A DNA stretch of 64,000 bases, taken from positions 313,889 through 377,888 of the forward strand of contig NZ_JAMDLG010000001.1 of assembly GCF_023721715.1 (NCBI RefSeq), read 5' to 3'. The notes beneath the pieces are model-generated. The model saw nothing but the letters and a program-made list of their open reading frames with translations. It did no database searches and was not told where the DNA came from. The position numbers and the translations under genes are program-made. Origin of the DNA: Parasegetibacter sp. NRK P23 (GTDB lineage: Bacteria > Bacteroidota > Bacteroidia > Chitinophagales > Chitinophagaceae). Positions 35,061 to 44,900 of the stretch are shown piece by piece (the first letter of the stretch is position 1; each line of letters opens with the position of its first letter).

Positions 35061-37637
35061 TTACGCGGAGTTCCTGCCGGCATTAATGATACCGAAAGAA
35101 GCTCTTGTCGTAAGCTTTTCATATAGTTCCTTCCTGCCCTGCTCTTTCAATAACGCCGGATCCTGCAAAGCCTGGATGGCATATTGCTGAATCGTGAGCA
35201 AAGGCAATACGATCTTATCCCGCATCTGGATGGAAAGCTGGTCAACCGGATAATCATTCATCAACTCCGCATGGCCGCTGATTTTAGAGAGATACTTCCG
35301 GGTCAGTTCATATTCATAATAAATCTTGTTCCAGATTTCTCCGAACTCGGGGTGCGCCGATAAGTGCTCTGTAAGCGGGAAATAACATTTCTTCATCGCC
35401 ATCTCGCAGTTGTCGACGAGCGTTTTGAAGAACATGGATTTGCGGTACAGTTCCTTCACTTCATTCAACCTGCCTTTTTTCTCCATCGCCTGCATGGCCG
35501 TTCCCATGCCGTAATAACCGGTCACATTCTGCTTCAACTGGCTCCAGGCGCTCACGTAAGGAATCGCACGCAGGTCCTTTAAAGTAAGTTTGGAGTTGTT
35601 GTTCCGCTTCGCGGGCCGACTACCGATATTAGTATCGCTGTAGAAACGCAGCGGACTTACGGCAGAGAGATAAGGCATGAACTTCGGATGCTCCTTCAGT
35701 TCGGTATACGCATGGAAACTTTCGCGGGAAAGCTGTTCCAAAAGACTTTCTTCTTCTTCCGTAAATGTCTTCTCCAGAGAACTGAACAATTCGTTGGTCA
35801 CCCCGGCATGGAGCAACTGTTCAATATTAAACTGCGCCGCGTCCACCGTTCCGAAACTGGAACTTACGGTTTGTCCCTGAACGGTTACCTGGATCTCTTT
35901 CCCGGAAATATTCTTCCCGAGTGACGCGTAAAATTTATGTGTTTTTCCACCACCACGTGCGGGAGGACCGCCCCTTCCATCGAAGAACAGCACGTCGATA
36001 CCGAACTCTTTCGATACCCTTGTAAGCGTTTCTTTGGCTTTATAAATCCCCCAGTTGGCCATCATATAACCGCCATCTTTTGTACCATCGCTGAAGCCGA
36101 GCATTACCGTTTGCTTATTGCCCCGGCGCTTCAGGTGTTTGCGGTACACATCCAGACTGTACAGTTCGCGCATTACATCCGCGGCCACTTCAAGGTCGGA
36201 GATGGTTTCGAACAACGGCACCACATCAATGTGCATGTCTTTTTCCTTCCAGCCGCACATCCTGAAGAGCGCATACACTTCCATTACTTCCAGCGCTGAA
36301 CCGCACTGGCTGATGATATAACGGCTGCACCCCTCGGGGCCGTTCATTTTATGTATCTCACGTATCGCGTAGATGGATTCTATCGTATCTTTTTCAATGC
36401 CCTTCTCCCAGTTGTCGGACTTGAAATGCCCATCCGCGGTAATCAGCAATTTCAATTTCTCCGCATCACTCAGTTTACCATAATTCACGGGCAGTTCCGT
36501 TTCACCTTCCGCGGCCATCATGGAGATCACCTTGTTGTGTACGGAACTTTCCTGGCGCACATCGAGCGTGGCGAAATACAGGCCGAACAGGTGCACTTTG
36601 TTGATGAAGCTGTTGAGCAGGTCAAGGAAAAGACTGCTGTGGCGGTGGATCAGCATTTCGCGGATTTCCAGCAGGGGTTTCAGCAGGTCGTCTTTGCTGA
36701 GTCCTTTTGCCGCGCGGGGAATGAACAGGTGATCGTACAGTTTTTCTTCCAGCTTCGTGAGCAGTTCCTCAATTCCCGCGAATGTGAGCCTGCGCTTCAA
36801 TTTCCGGATATCGAGGTAATAACACTTGATGATGCTTCCACGCAGGGCGGCGGCCACCTTCAGCGTGATATCTGCCGTTACGAAAGGATTTCCATCCCGG
36901 TCGCCACCGGGCCAGAAGCCCATTTGCACCACGGGTTGTTTGGAAGGATCGTATTCCGGATATTGCTGGGTCAGCTTATTGATGATCTTCCCGCAGGAAG
37001 TATAGAACACATTTTCGAGGTACCAGATCAGGCTCACGGCCTCATCATACGGTGTGGGTTTCTGCTTTTTGAAGAAAGGCGTTTTCCCCAATTGCTGCAG
37101 GTAAGTATTGATGTGGTTCACATCATTATCGGCCACCGCTTTTGAAAGATCGTTGATGATCCCGAGTACAGGGCCGGGATAAAACTGCGTGGGGTGCGCC
37201 GTAAGTACGAGTCGCACCGCGAAATGCTGCAGTTTTTCAAGCAGGTCATCCTGCCTGCCCGACTGTATCACTTCCGATTCGAGGTGCTTGAGCGTACCTA
37301 CGCCGTTCATATCGTTCACATCACTGAAAGCAGCGTCTTCCAACGCGTCGAACAACACCACCTGGCGCTCCACGTACTGCACGAAACGGAAAAGGAAATC
37401 GATGCGTTCCTGTTCAGTTTTCAACGAAGTATGTTTGTGGAAGAACTGCTCCATTAACTCGCGCGGACTCTTCTTTTTCTTAAATCCTTCCTCGCAATGG
37501 TTCTGCAAAAGGGAAAGCAGAATACCTGTTCTTTCAATGCGGTAGAACGGCAGCGACGAGAAAAGACTGTTGTACAATTGGAACTTCAGCGAAACCTGGT
37601 CATGAAACCGGCTTACGGAAGGAAGCGAACTTGCCAT
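35061..37637 (-). CDS. ppc: Phosphoenolpyruvate carboxylase
   Basis: 858 residues from the ATG at 37637; an upstream TTG in frame at 37685 is less likely. It carries recognisable PEPC active-site blocks, several altered from the textbook form: LTAHPTQF (usually TAHPTE), GFWPGGDRDGNPF (intact), GFSDGTKDGGY (usually SDSxKDAG), and FDGRGGPPARGGG (usually HGRGGxxGRGGG). The C-terminus is INAGRNSA. It makes oxaloacetate from PEP and bicarbonate, feeding 2-oxoglutarate and aspartate families. Next to the nitrogen genes, which consume 2-oxoglutarate, but on the opposite strand. Confidence 0.9.
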   Translation of the reverse strand: MASSLPSVSRFHDQVSLKFQLYNSLFSSLPFYRIERTGILLSLLQNHCEEGFKKKKSPRELMEQFFHKHTSLKTEQERIDFLFRFVQYVERQVVLFDALEDAAFSDVNDMNGVGTLKHLESEVIQSGRQDDLLEKLQHFAVRLVLTAHPTQFYPGPVLGIINDLSKAVADNDVNHINTYLQQLGKTPFFKKQKPTPYDEAVSLIWYLENVFYTSCGKIINKLTQQYPEYDPSKQPVVQMGFWPGGDRDGNPFVTADITLKVAAALRGSIIKCYYLDIRKLKRRLTFAGIEELLTKLEEKLYDHLFIPRAAKGLSKDDLLKPLLEIREMLIHRHSSLFLDLLNSFINKVHLFGLYFATLDVRQESSVHNKVISMMAAEGETELPVNYGKLSDAEKLKLLITADGHFKSDNWEKGIEKDTIESIYAIREIHKMNGPEGCSRYIISQCGSALEVMEVYALFRMCGWKEKDMHIDVVPLFETISDLEVAADVMRELYSLDVYRKHLKRRGNKQTVMLGFSDGTKDGGYMMANWGIYKAKETLTRVSKEFGIDVLFFDGRGGPPARGGGKTHKFYASLGKNISGKEIQVTVQGQTVSSSFGTVDAAQFNIEQLLHAGVTNELFSSLEKTFTEEEESLLEQLSRESFHAYTELKEHPKFMPYLSAVSPLRFYSDTNIGSRPAKRNNNSKLTLKDLRAIPYVSAWSQLKQNVTGYYGMGTAMQAMEKKGRLNEVKELYRKSMFFKTLVDNCEMAMKKCYFPLTEHLSAHPEFGEIWNKIYYEYELTRKYLSKISGHAELMNDYPVDQLSIQMRDKIVLPLLTIQQYAIQALQDPALLKEQGRKELYEKLTTRASFGIINAGRNSA

Positions 37638-37718
37638 TGGCGTAACGATGTGCTTTTGGTTAATGAAAGGCAGGCGGGCATTCAAAACGCTAATATACTG
37701 AAACGGTGAGGATGCCCC

Positions 37719-37746
37719 AAAAAAAAGACCCCCGTTTCCGGAGGTC
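37719..37746 (-). terminator. Terminator after hpf
   Basis: 9-bp stem AGACCTCCG / CGGGGGTCT with a GAAA loop and eight T on the minus strand, 11 nt past the hpf stop. Confidence 0.87.
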
Positions 37747-37756
37747 TGAAGCCTTA

Positions 37757-38056
37757 TCAGGCGAATTGTTTTTCTTTTTTTCTTTTTATCTGATTGACCA
37801 GCGAATCGAGTGCCTGGTCGAAAGATTCTTCAAATGTTTTGGAACTTGTTTTTACGAAGAAATCGTAGCGTGGAACGTGTACCCTGATCTCTACGATCTT
37901 ATCCTTTATCGTGTGAACTACATTGTCCAGTTTTAAGAATACGTCCGCTTTGATGATTCTGTCATGAAACGTTGAAAGTTTTTGCAATTTCTGATTCACG
38001 TAATCTACCAGTTTAACATCTGGATTAAAATGCACAGTCTGAATGTTAACGTTCAT
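37757..38056 (-). CDS. hpf: Ribosome hibernation promoting factor (short HPF/RaiA)
   Basis: 99 residues, the size of short HPF/YfiA proteins without the C-terminal dimerisation domain. MNVNIQTVHFNPDVKLVDYVNQKLQKL start and a basic tail (NQIKRKKEKQFA). It binds the 30S decoding region and inactivates ribosomes in stationary phase. Downstream of xerC and rpsU; this rpsU-xerC-hpf order is common in the phylum. Own -7 element at 38165. Confidence 0.9.
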   Translation of the reverse strand: MNVNIQTVHFNPDVKLVDYVNQKLQKLSTFHDRIIKADVFLKLDNVVHTIKDKIVEIRVHVPRYDFFVKTSSKTFEESFDQALDSLVNQIKRKKEKQFA

Positions 38057-38164
38057 AGCATCGCAATTTTATTATGAAGAAATAAGAAATGAAAGAACTG
38101 CAGTTTGTTCATATTGGATATTGTTTTATTGGACTATTAAGTTATGTTGAAATTATTGGAATCC

Positions 38165-38172
38165 CAAAAATA
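38165..38172 (-). promoter_or_regulatory. Promoter -7 element for hpf
   Basis: Minus strand TATTTTTG, a perfect TANNTTTG, with TTG 22 nt upstream. The leader to hpf is about 100 nt. Confidence 0.5.
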
Positions 38173-38216
38173 AAGGGGTGTTTTTTAGGGTTTGCAATGA
38201 CATTTTAACGTCATTT

Positions 38217-39128
38217 TCATCCGCCTTTCGGATGCGCTTTTTTGTGTGCCGCTTTCAGCTTTTCAATGGTATTGTGGGTATATACCTGTGTGGCCGCCAG
38301 GCTGGAGTGTCCCAGCAATTCTTTGATGGCATTGAGGTCAGCGCCGTTATTGGAAAGATGTGTGGCGAAGCTGTGCCGCAGTACGTGCGGGCTCTTCTTG
38401 GTGATGGTGGTCACCTGTGCAAGCGCCTGCTTCACCATATTATACAATTGCTTTTCCCCCAGCTTCTTTCCCTTTGAAGTGAGCAACAAGGGCGACTCCG
38501 GCATTGCTCCTTCTTCTGGCCTTTCGGGGTGTTGCAGGTACTCCTTTATGTTGGCCATCAGCTCCTGTTGAAGCGGGATCATCCTTTCTTTATTGCCCTT
38601 TCCCAATACCCGAAGTTGGGCTCTGGAAAATTCAACCTGTTCCCGCGTAAGTCCAATGAGTTCGGCACGGCGCATCCCGGTATGGTACAACAACACCAGC
38701 GCAAGCCGTTGTGTTTTTCCTTCCCAGTTGTCAGGGAACTCCACATGCCTGAACAAGGTTTCCAGTTGCGCCTTCTCCACATACACAGGGAGCTTCCTCC
38801 CGATTTTTGGCAGAACAATACCCGCTACGGGCGATGGCGACTGAATCCCGCTCTTCATCCGGTACTTGTAGAACGATTGTAAGGCTGAAGCCCTTCGCCG
38901 CATGGTAGTGGCAGTGGCCCCCTGCTCCTTCATCGTAACGAGCCAGGAACGCACCATGGACTGGGTAACGGCCTCAAATGTGGTTACGTCAAACTCTCTT
39001 TCAATGTATTCGTGGAAAAAACGCAAGTCATCCCCATAACTGCGGATCGTATTGAACGCGTATCGCTTCACCGTGGAAAGATGGGTGAGAAACGACTGAA
39101 TAGCAGGATGGTACCGAGGTAATAACAT
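38217..39128 (-). CDS. xerC: Tyrosine recombinase XerC/XerD
   Basis: 303 residues. N-terminal SAM-like core-binding domain (1-105) and catalytic domain (110-300) with the full RKHRHY set: R153 (HTGMRRAEL), K177 (LGKGNKER), H248 and R251 (HVLRHSFATHL), H274 (LGHSS) and nucleophile Y283 (QVYTH). It resolves chromosome dimers at dif. XerC versus XerD cannot be settled from sequence alone. Its ATG follows directly after the T run of the rpsU hairpin. Confidence 0.92.
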   Translation of the reverse strand: MLLPRYHPAIQSFLTHLSTVKRYAFNTIRSYGDDLRFFHEYIEREFDVTTFEAVTQSMVRSWLVTMKEQGATATTMRRRASALQSFYKYRMKSGIQSPSPVAGIVLPKIGRKLPVYVEKAQLETLFRHVEFPDNWEGKTQRLALVLLYHTGMRRAELIGLTREQVEFSRAQLRVLGKGNKERMIPLQQELMANIKEYLQHPERPEEGAMPESPLLLTSKGKKLGEKQLYNMVKQALAQVTTITKKSPHVLRHSFATHLSNNGADLNAIKELLGHSSLAATQVYTHNTIEKLKAAHKKAHPKGG

Positions 39129-39169
39129 AAAAAGGTTGGTCCAAAGTTAAACTGTTTGAACCAACCTTT
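39128..39169 (-). terminator. Hairpin between rpsU and xerC
   Basis: Arms AAAGGTTGGTTCAAA / TTTGGACCAACCTTT (14-15 bp, one mismatch) around a 9-nt loop, followed by TTTTT. The T run is immediately followed by the xerC ATG, so this is a terminator for rpsU and, on read-through, part of the xerC leader. Confidence 0.75.
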
Positions 39170-39196
39170 ATACTATAGGGAATAAGTTATTCCGGG

Positions 39197-39394
39197 TTAT
39201 GCTTCGATCTTGCCGCTGGCGATCTGCTGCTTGTACACAGCTTTCAGCACTTCACCACGACGCTTTACAGACGGCTTTGTGAAAGACTGACGACCTCTCA
39301 GTTGCAATAAGATTTTCGCTTTTTCGAATTTCTTCTTGTACTTCTTGAGTGCCTTGTCAATATTTTCGCAGTCTTTAGAATCGATGATTAACAT
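39197..39394 (-). CDS. rpsU: Ribosomal protein bS21
   Basis: 65 residues from the ATG at 39394 (MLIIDSKDCENIDKALKKYKKKFEK). A strong Shine-Dalgarno 8 nt upstream fixes this start; the frame further upstream is leader. Basic helical protein ending KAVYKQQIASGKIEA. In this phylum bS21, with bS6 and bS18, helps hide the anti-Shine-Dalgarno of 16S rRNA, and rpsU is one of the few genes keeping a strong Shine-Dalgarno, enabling self-control. Confidence 0.95.
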   Translation of the reverse strand: MLIIDSKDCENIDKALKKYKKKFEKAKILLQLRGRQSFTKPSVKRRGEVLKAVYKQQIASGKIEA

Positions 39395-39401
39395 ATTTGA
39401 T

Positions 39402-39410
39402 ACCTCCTTT
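39402..39410 (-). promoter_or_regulatory. Perfect Shine-Dalgarno of rpsU
   Basis: AAAGGAGGT on the minus strand, fully complementary to the 16S 3' end, with GGAGG 8 nt before the ATG. Other genes in this window have A-rich leaders without such a site. Confidence 0.9.
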
Positions 39411-39427
39411 AATGAAATTTGGGATGG

Positions 39428-39458
39428 CAAAGGTAGGGATATTTCTCAAAAAAACAAA
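39428..39458 (-). promoter_or_regulatory. Promoter of rpsU
   Basis: TTTG at 39455-39458, exactly 19 nt, then TACCTTTG at 39428-39435: a perfect match to both Bacteroidota promoter boxes. The transcript would have a leader of about 28 nt containing the Shine-Dalgarno. Confidence 0.75.
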
Positions 39459-39496
39459 CCTTATCAAGAAATTCGTGATATGGCTTAATTTGCGGC

Positions 39497-40084
39497 ATGT
39501 TTACAGGAATTATAGAAGCATTGGGACAGGTGGAAGCCATAACCGGCGAGGGCAGCAACAAAACCTTCGTGGTAAGCAGTTCCATCAGTTCCGAACTGAA
39601 AATCGACCAGAGCGTGAGCCATAACGGCGTTTGTCTGACCGTGGAATCCGTTGCGGACGGTGTGCACACGGTAACCGCCATCGCCGAAACACTCGAAAAA
39701 ACGAGCCTTGGAACTTGGACCGCCGGTACCATCGTGAACCTGGAACGCTGTCTTCCCCTCCATGGTCGGCTGGATGGCCACCTGGTGCAGGGGCATGTAG
39801 ACACCACCGGCACCTGCCTTTCGGTGACGCCGAGGGAAGGAAGTTGGGAGTTCGAAATCGGTTTCCCGGGACAGTTCGCGGCGCTGGTGATTGAGAAAGG
39901 CTCCATTTCACTGAATGGTATTAGCCTGACTGTATTCAATGTTGGAATAGATCGCTTTACCGTGGCCATCATTCCCTACACGTATGAGCACACCAATATG
40001 CACAATTTGAAAGCGGGAGATACGGTGAATATTGAGTTTGATATGGTGGGGAAGTATATTCAAAGGAGTTTAAGCCTGAAATAA
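39497..40084 (+). CDS. ribE: Riboflavin synthase alpha subunit
   Basis: 195 residues, two tandem lumazine-binding domains: the first from MFTGIIEALGQVEAI, the second from about residue 97 (GRLDGHLVQGHVDTTGTCL). Converts two 6,7-dimethyl-8-ribityllumazine molecules to riboflavin and a pyrimidine product. Stands alone, convergent with hscA (9 nt apart) and divergent from rpsU. Confidence 0.95.
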   Translation: MFTGIIEALGQVEAITGEGSNKTFVVSSSISSELKIDQSVSHNGVCLTVESVADGVHTVTAIAETLEKTSLGTWTAGTIVNLERCLPLHGRLDGHLVQGHVDTTGTCLSVTPREGSWEFEIGFPGQFAALVIEKGSISLNGISLTVFNVGIDRFTVAIIPYTYEHTNMHNLKAGDTVNIEFDMVGKYIQRSLSLK

Positions 40085-40093
40085 CCCCAAGGA

Positions 40094-41950
40094 TTATATC
40101 TTTTTCCCTTTCATAGCCGATCCAACCGCTTCATCCATGGCGCGTTCCGCGTAAGGACGGGACACCTCATTCAGTTCCTCGATCTTTTTATGAATCAGGT
40201 CTTTGTCTTCCATGGTGAGCGCCAGTTGCAAAGCCTGCATTGCGGCGGCGGTATCCTGTAGCTCCTGCGGTGTAAGCATCTGAACATGCTTCGCGATAAA
40301 TCCTTCGGTGGAAGCGAGGAGCTGCTCCCCTTCGGTTCGCGCTTCCACCAGGGCACGGGTCGCGATGTCTTCTTTCGCATGTGTCACGGAATCGAGGAGC
40401 ATTTTTTCCACTTCTTCATCCGTTAATCCATACTGGGGTTTCACTTCTATGCTTTGTTCCACCCCGCTCCTAAGTTCTTTGGCCTTCACCACCAGAATAC
40501 CATCGGCGTTGATCAGGAAGCCCACTTCCACTTTGGGTAATCCTGCGGGCATGCCGGGAATACCACTGAGGTTGAATTCAGCGAGTTTGCGGTTGTCTTT
40601 TACGAGATCGCGTTCACCCTGGAAAACGGAGACGCGGATGCCGCTTTGTCCATCTTTCTGTGTGGTGTATTGCCTTGCGGCTTTGATAGGAATTTTAGAG
40701 TTACGGGGAATGAGTACATCCATCAGCCCACCCATTGTCTCAATGCCAAGTGAGAGCGGCGTAATGTCCAGCAACAGGAAGTCGCGGTTATTACCGGCCA
40801 GAATATCCGCCTGCACCGCCGCGCCCAACGCCACTACTTCATCAGGATTCACTTCATCGTGCACCGGCTTTCCAAAGAAAGCCGCAACGGATTCTTTCAC
40901 CAAAGGCACGCGTGTGGAGCCGCCCACCATTACGATGGTATCAATATCCTGCTGGGTAAGTCCTGCGTCTTTCAGCGCGTTCGCGCAGGCATGCAGTGTT
41001 TTGTCCACCAATGGTTTTGCCAGTGTTTCAAACTGTTGTTTTGTAATGGTGAACGCCATTTCCCGGATGGTAACGGAAAAGTTATCTTCTTTACTCAGGG
41101 CTTTTTTGGCGGCTTCAGCGGCCAGCCTGAATTCCTGGAGCAACTGCTTATCGTTTTCAAACACTTCTTTTTCGAGGCCGGAGCTTTCCATCCAGTATTG
41201 CCTGATGATGTTATCGAAATCATCTCCACCGAGGTAAGTATCGCCATTGGTGGAAAGCACTTCAAAAATACCATTGCTGATCTGGAGAATTGATACATCG
41301 AAAGTACCGCCGCCCAGGTCGTAGACCGCGATCTTCTTTTCTTCTTCTTTTTGCAGGCCCAGTCCGTAAGCCAGACTCGCGGCCGTAGGTTCATTGATGA
41401 TGCGCAACACATCCAGTCCGGCCAGTTTGCCGGCATCCCTTGTAGCCTGGCGTTGTGCATCATTAAAGTAAGCCGGCACCGTAATCACGGCCTTTGTAAC
41501 CGGCGTTTTCAAAATATGTTCGGCCCTTTCTTTGAGTTCTTTCAGGATAAAGGAGGAGAGTTCCACAGGAGAGTAAAACTTATCGCCTACCTGCACTTTC
41601 ACCAGGGAGTCTGTGTTGTCGTCGATTATTTTATAAGAAAAAAGATGGGCATTGTTCCGTACATCGTTGTAAGATTTGCCCATCAGTCTTTTAGCTGAAA
41701 AGATAGTATTGGAAGGCTCTTTCACCAGCAGTTCCCTTGCCTGCTCTCCTACCGTTACAATGCCCGCGTCTCCGAAATGCACCACCGAAGGAACCAGGGA
41801 AGAGGAATTGTGCTCCTTCAACGCCACGGGTTGCCGGCTTTCCGGATGGATAATGGCCACAAGGCTGTTTGTGGTGCCCAGGTCTATCCCAACGATCATC
41901 TCTTCTTTCTGCAAACTTCCCGTTGCTATATTAATACCGATTTTTGCCAT
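40094..41950 (-). CDS. hscA: Hsp70 chaperone, HscA type (Fe-S cluster assembly)
   Basis: 618 residues. Nucleotide-binding domain with [29 protein letters not shown] and [10 protein letters not shown], and a substrate domain with [12 protein letters not shown]. It starts with a 17-residue extension ([17 protein letters not shown]) and lacks the long acidic C-terminal tail of DnaK, as in HscA. HscA helps hand Fe-S clusters from IscU to targets. No hscB, fdx or isc genes are nearby, so the role rests on family resemblance; a general Hsp70 role is the alternative. Own promoter element at 41971. Confidence 0.75.
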   Translation of the reverse strand: MAKIGINIATGSLQKEEMIVGIDLGTTNSLVAIIHPESRQPVALKEHNSSSLVPSVVHFGDAGIVTVGEQARELLVKEPSNTIFSAKRLMGKSYNDVRNNAHLFSYKIIDDNTDSLVKVQVGDKFYSPVELSSFILKELKERAEHILKTPVTKAVITVPAYFNDAQRQATRDAGKLAGLDVLRIINEPTAASLAYGLGLQKEEEKKIAVYDLGGGTFDVSILQISNGIFEVLSTNGDTYLGGDDFDNIIRQYWMESSGLEKEVFENDKQLLQEFRLAAEAAKKALSKEDNFSVTIREMAFTITKQQFETLAKPLVDKTLHACANALKDAGLTQQDIDTIVMVGGSTRVPLVKESVAAFFGKPVHDEVNPDEVVALGAAVQADILAGNNRDFLLLDITPLSLGIETMGGLMDVLIPRNSKIPIKAARQYTTQKDGQSGIRVSVFQGERDLVKDNRKLAEFNLSGIPGMPAGLPKVEVGFLINADGILVVKAKELRSGVEQSIEVKPQYGLTDEEVEKMLLDSVTHAKEDIATRALVEARTEGEQLLASTEGFIAKHVQMLTPQELQDTAAAMQALQLALTMEDKDLIHKKIEELNEVSRPYAERAMDEAVGSAMKGKKI

Positions 41951-41970
41951 TCTGCTGGATATTTAATGGG

Positions 41971-41978
41971 CAAAGATA
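41971..41978 (-). promoter_or_regulatory. Promoter -7 element for hscA
   Basis: Minus strand TATCTTTG followed by CC, a perfect TANNTTTG, 20 nt upstream of the hscA ATG and just after the porU stop. Confidence 0.6.
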
Positions 41979-41987
41979 CGGCATCCG

Positions 41988-44900
41988 CTAGCGCATCAGG
42001 TACATTTTTCCGTAGCCGTTGGTAAAGAAGCGGTCGGTTTTATCGCTTTCAGCACTGAATTTCTCCAAGGATTTGCCGTTTAGGTTAGTAAGCACGCGGT
42101 ACAGGTACACGCCATTCGCCAGCTTTTGTCCGTATTGGTCGGTTCCGTCCCATTTGAATTCGGTGATGTTCCTTCCGATGCGGAGCGGCCCCAGTTCTGC
42201 TTTGGTAATCTCGCGCACGATCTTACCCGTTACGGTAAGGACCTGTATCCGTATGTTTTGTGGTATTTCGCTGCCTGTTATCGTAAACACGAACGCCGTG
42301 GAGGTGGTGAACGGATTCGGATAGTTCAGCATATTGGAGATCATCGGTTTATTGTAGGTCTGGAACACCACTTTATATTCCAGGTTACCTGCGTTGTTCT
42401 CACTCCTGTCGGTCCCTTTCACCGTAAGTTCGTACTCTCCATCCTGCAACAAATGCGGCATGAATTCGAGCATGGCCGTATTGTCGGTTTGCGGGTCAGA
42501 AGGTGGTGTAAACCTGAGCGTATCGCCGTCCACCTTAAAGGTGCGCGTCCAGCCACCTTGTTCCATATAACGCAGGGTCACGGTTACCGCGGCGGTATCG
42601 CTTAACGGCATGAAACGGGCCTCGTCCTTCAGCTTGATGGTAATATTAGGTTTGGAAGAAACGATATCCTTATTGAGGATATGCATGCCATCGAAAGTAA
42701 CATCCAGCAAAGGATTGGTTTCATCGGGCCGCACATAGAGATTCCTGTAAAGGAAATTATTGAAATGATGCTGTTCAGGTTGATCGTTGTCCGGATTCAC
42801 TTCCAGATAGATCGTATTGGCGCCGGGATAAAGTTTGGTATCAATTACTGGTTTGAGTATGGTTGATTCACCTACTCGCAGAGAATCTATTCTTTCTGTG
42901 GCCAGTTGATGGGTATTGTTATTTCTGTCCACGAGCAGGAATTTCAGCCTTAAACTATCGAAAGGTGTCTGACTTATATTTCTGAACGCGATATTAAAGT
43001 CAACCTTCTCTCCCAGTTCCACGGTATCTTTTGTACTGAAATAATCTTTTGCCGACAAGGCTCCCTCCGGTACTTCTCCGTATTTAATCTGCCAGTATTT
43101 CAATTGCCGTGGTTCGTGATTAGTGGTTTCCTGTTGAGCAAGAACGAGCTTCAGCTTCGGATAAGCAGTAGGGTCTACAAAGTCAAGAGTAGTATCCTGT
43201 TCCAGTTTGGCGCTCTTATAAAGCAGGTCTTCAGAAAAATCATTTTTAATGCCGTAAAGCCTGAATTCGGACTGATCCACAGCCGCAGATCCATACGACG
43301 ATCTCCAGTGTAAAGACTTCCATTCTTTGGCTGTTCCTGTTTCCAGCGCTTTGAGTGTACCATTATTTCCATGATGGGAAATGCTGTACCTGCTGGTAAA
43401 ACTTTCAGCATTGTTTTTACCCACCCGCTGATCCACTACAGTAATATTTCCATCTTTATCTTTATCCAGAATGAACAGGAATGGCCTATTGCTGGTAAAG
43501 GAGTCAATCGTATTTATGCCTATCTCTTTAAACCGGCTGTACAGCGCGTCATCACCATAAACACTTACATCATTCTTCCAGTCGTTCACAAATATCGTGG
43601 AACCTGAGGTGGAGGGGGCCGCGTTCCAAATGGCAATTATCGCATCATTGTTTATGCTATCGAGGAAAGTTACAGCATCATGTCTTCCTGCGGCATTCTG
43701 GTGGTTGTAGTAATAAAATACGCCCACATCAATTCCATTTGCCGGGCATACCGGGTTTCTGCTTTTCAGTAACCCTGCGCTTCCAATACGCTGGTTCCGG
43801 ATTTGTTTGCCTGTTTTCTTATCATAGGCCATGAATACAAGTGAATTCGCATAAGTTCCGCAATAACTCAGCGTTTTCACCACATCGTTGAGAAAAGTAA
43901 GCGGCGCTATGTTATCATTTACAAACAGAGTGGTAAAGAATTTAAACGATGTGATGGCTTCAGAAAAGGCAATTTTCTTTTCAGCATCATATTTTAGTTT
44001 TTCAGCCTCATTTTTCAGGAACTGGTAATAATGGGACTGGTTCCATCCTGTTTCAGAATCAGGTAGATAAACGAAGGAAGAAGTTGACCATTTGAACTCA
44101 GTTCCATCCTGCGGCACTACCGCTGTGCGCCAGTAATATACGGTACTGTCCAGCAAATTAACTGAAGGGTTGAATTCCAGTACACCACCCGCGGAAGAAA
44201 CCTTTTGTTCCCTTAAAAGCGGGGAATTATACTGTTCCGTTGTGTCAATCTGCAGCACATATTCCATTTCCTTCCCGAAGGGATTGGAAGTGGAAGCAAC
44301 AAACTTTTCCGGACGCTTGTTTACAATGGAGAACCTGTAAGGATAAACAGGTCTGGCTTCATCTTCATACACCACCACATCTTTCACGACCCTGTTGTTG
44401 TTTTCACACAATTCATCCGTGGTGTTTTCAGGATCAAGTTCAACTGTAACCTTGTTGAGTCCCTTGTCTCGTGTAGCGATAATGGGTACGGAAAGATAAA
44501 TAGAGTCTCCTGCCGCAACGGGTTTGATCTTATCATAATAAAGTGTATCGGCCGTATTATCGGGCAAGGTACGGATCACCTTAACGAGGAGCGAATCGCC
44601 CGACATGTTTCCAATATTGTGCACTTTAATATCCAGTTCAAACCTGCTTTCAGCTATCGTAAGAAAAGAAGGGGTCACCTTTATGGAAGGTTCATCAATA
44701 GCATAGTCCGGCTTCGCGAAAGCGTTGAACTTTAATGCCGGATCGCCATGAATGGATATCTGCTCCGCATGCAGGCGCGCGGTGTAATCGTCCTGCCCTG
44801 CAACGGATATAATCCTTTCCATCGCATCTTTATGGATCAGGCCGAGAGAATTGCCATAATCCGTTTTCCCAATCATTTTATAGATGGCATCAATGTAAAT

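Noticed and set aside
38217-39128. Phage integrase or mobile element near rpsU
   Set aside because: The tyrosine recombinase has XerC/D length and sits in the conserved rpsU-xerC-hpf order, with no attachment repeats or phage genes nearby.
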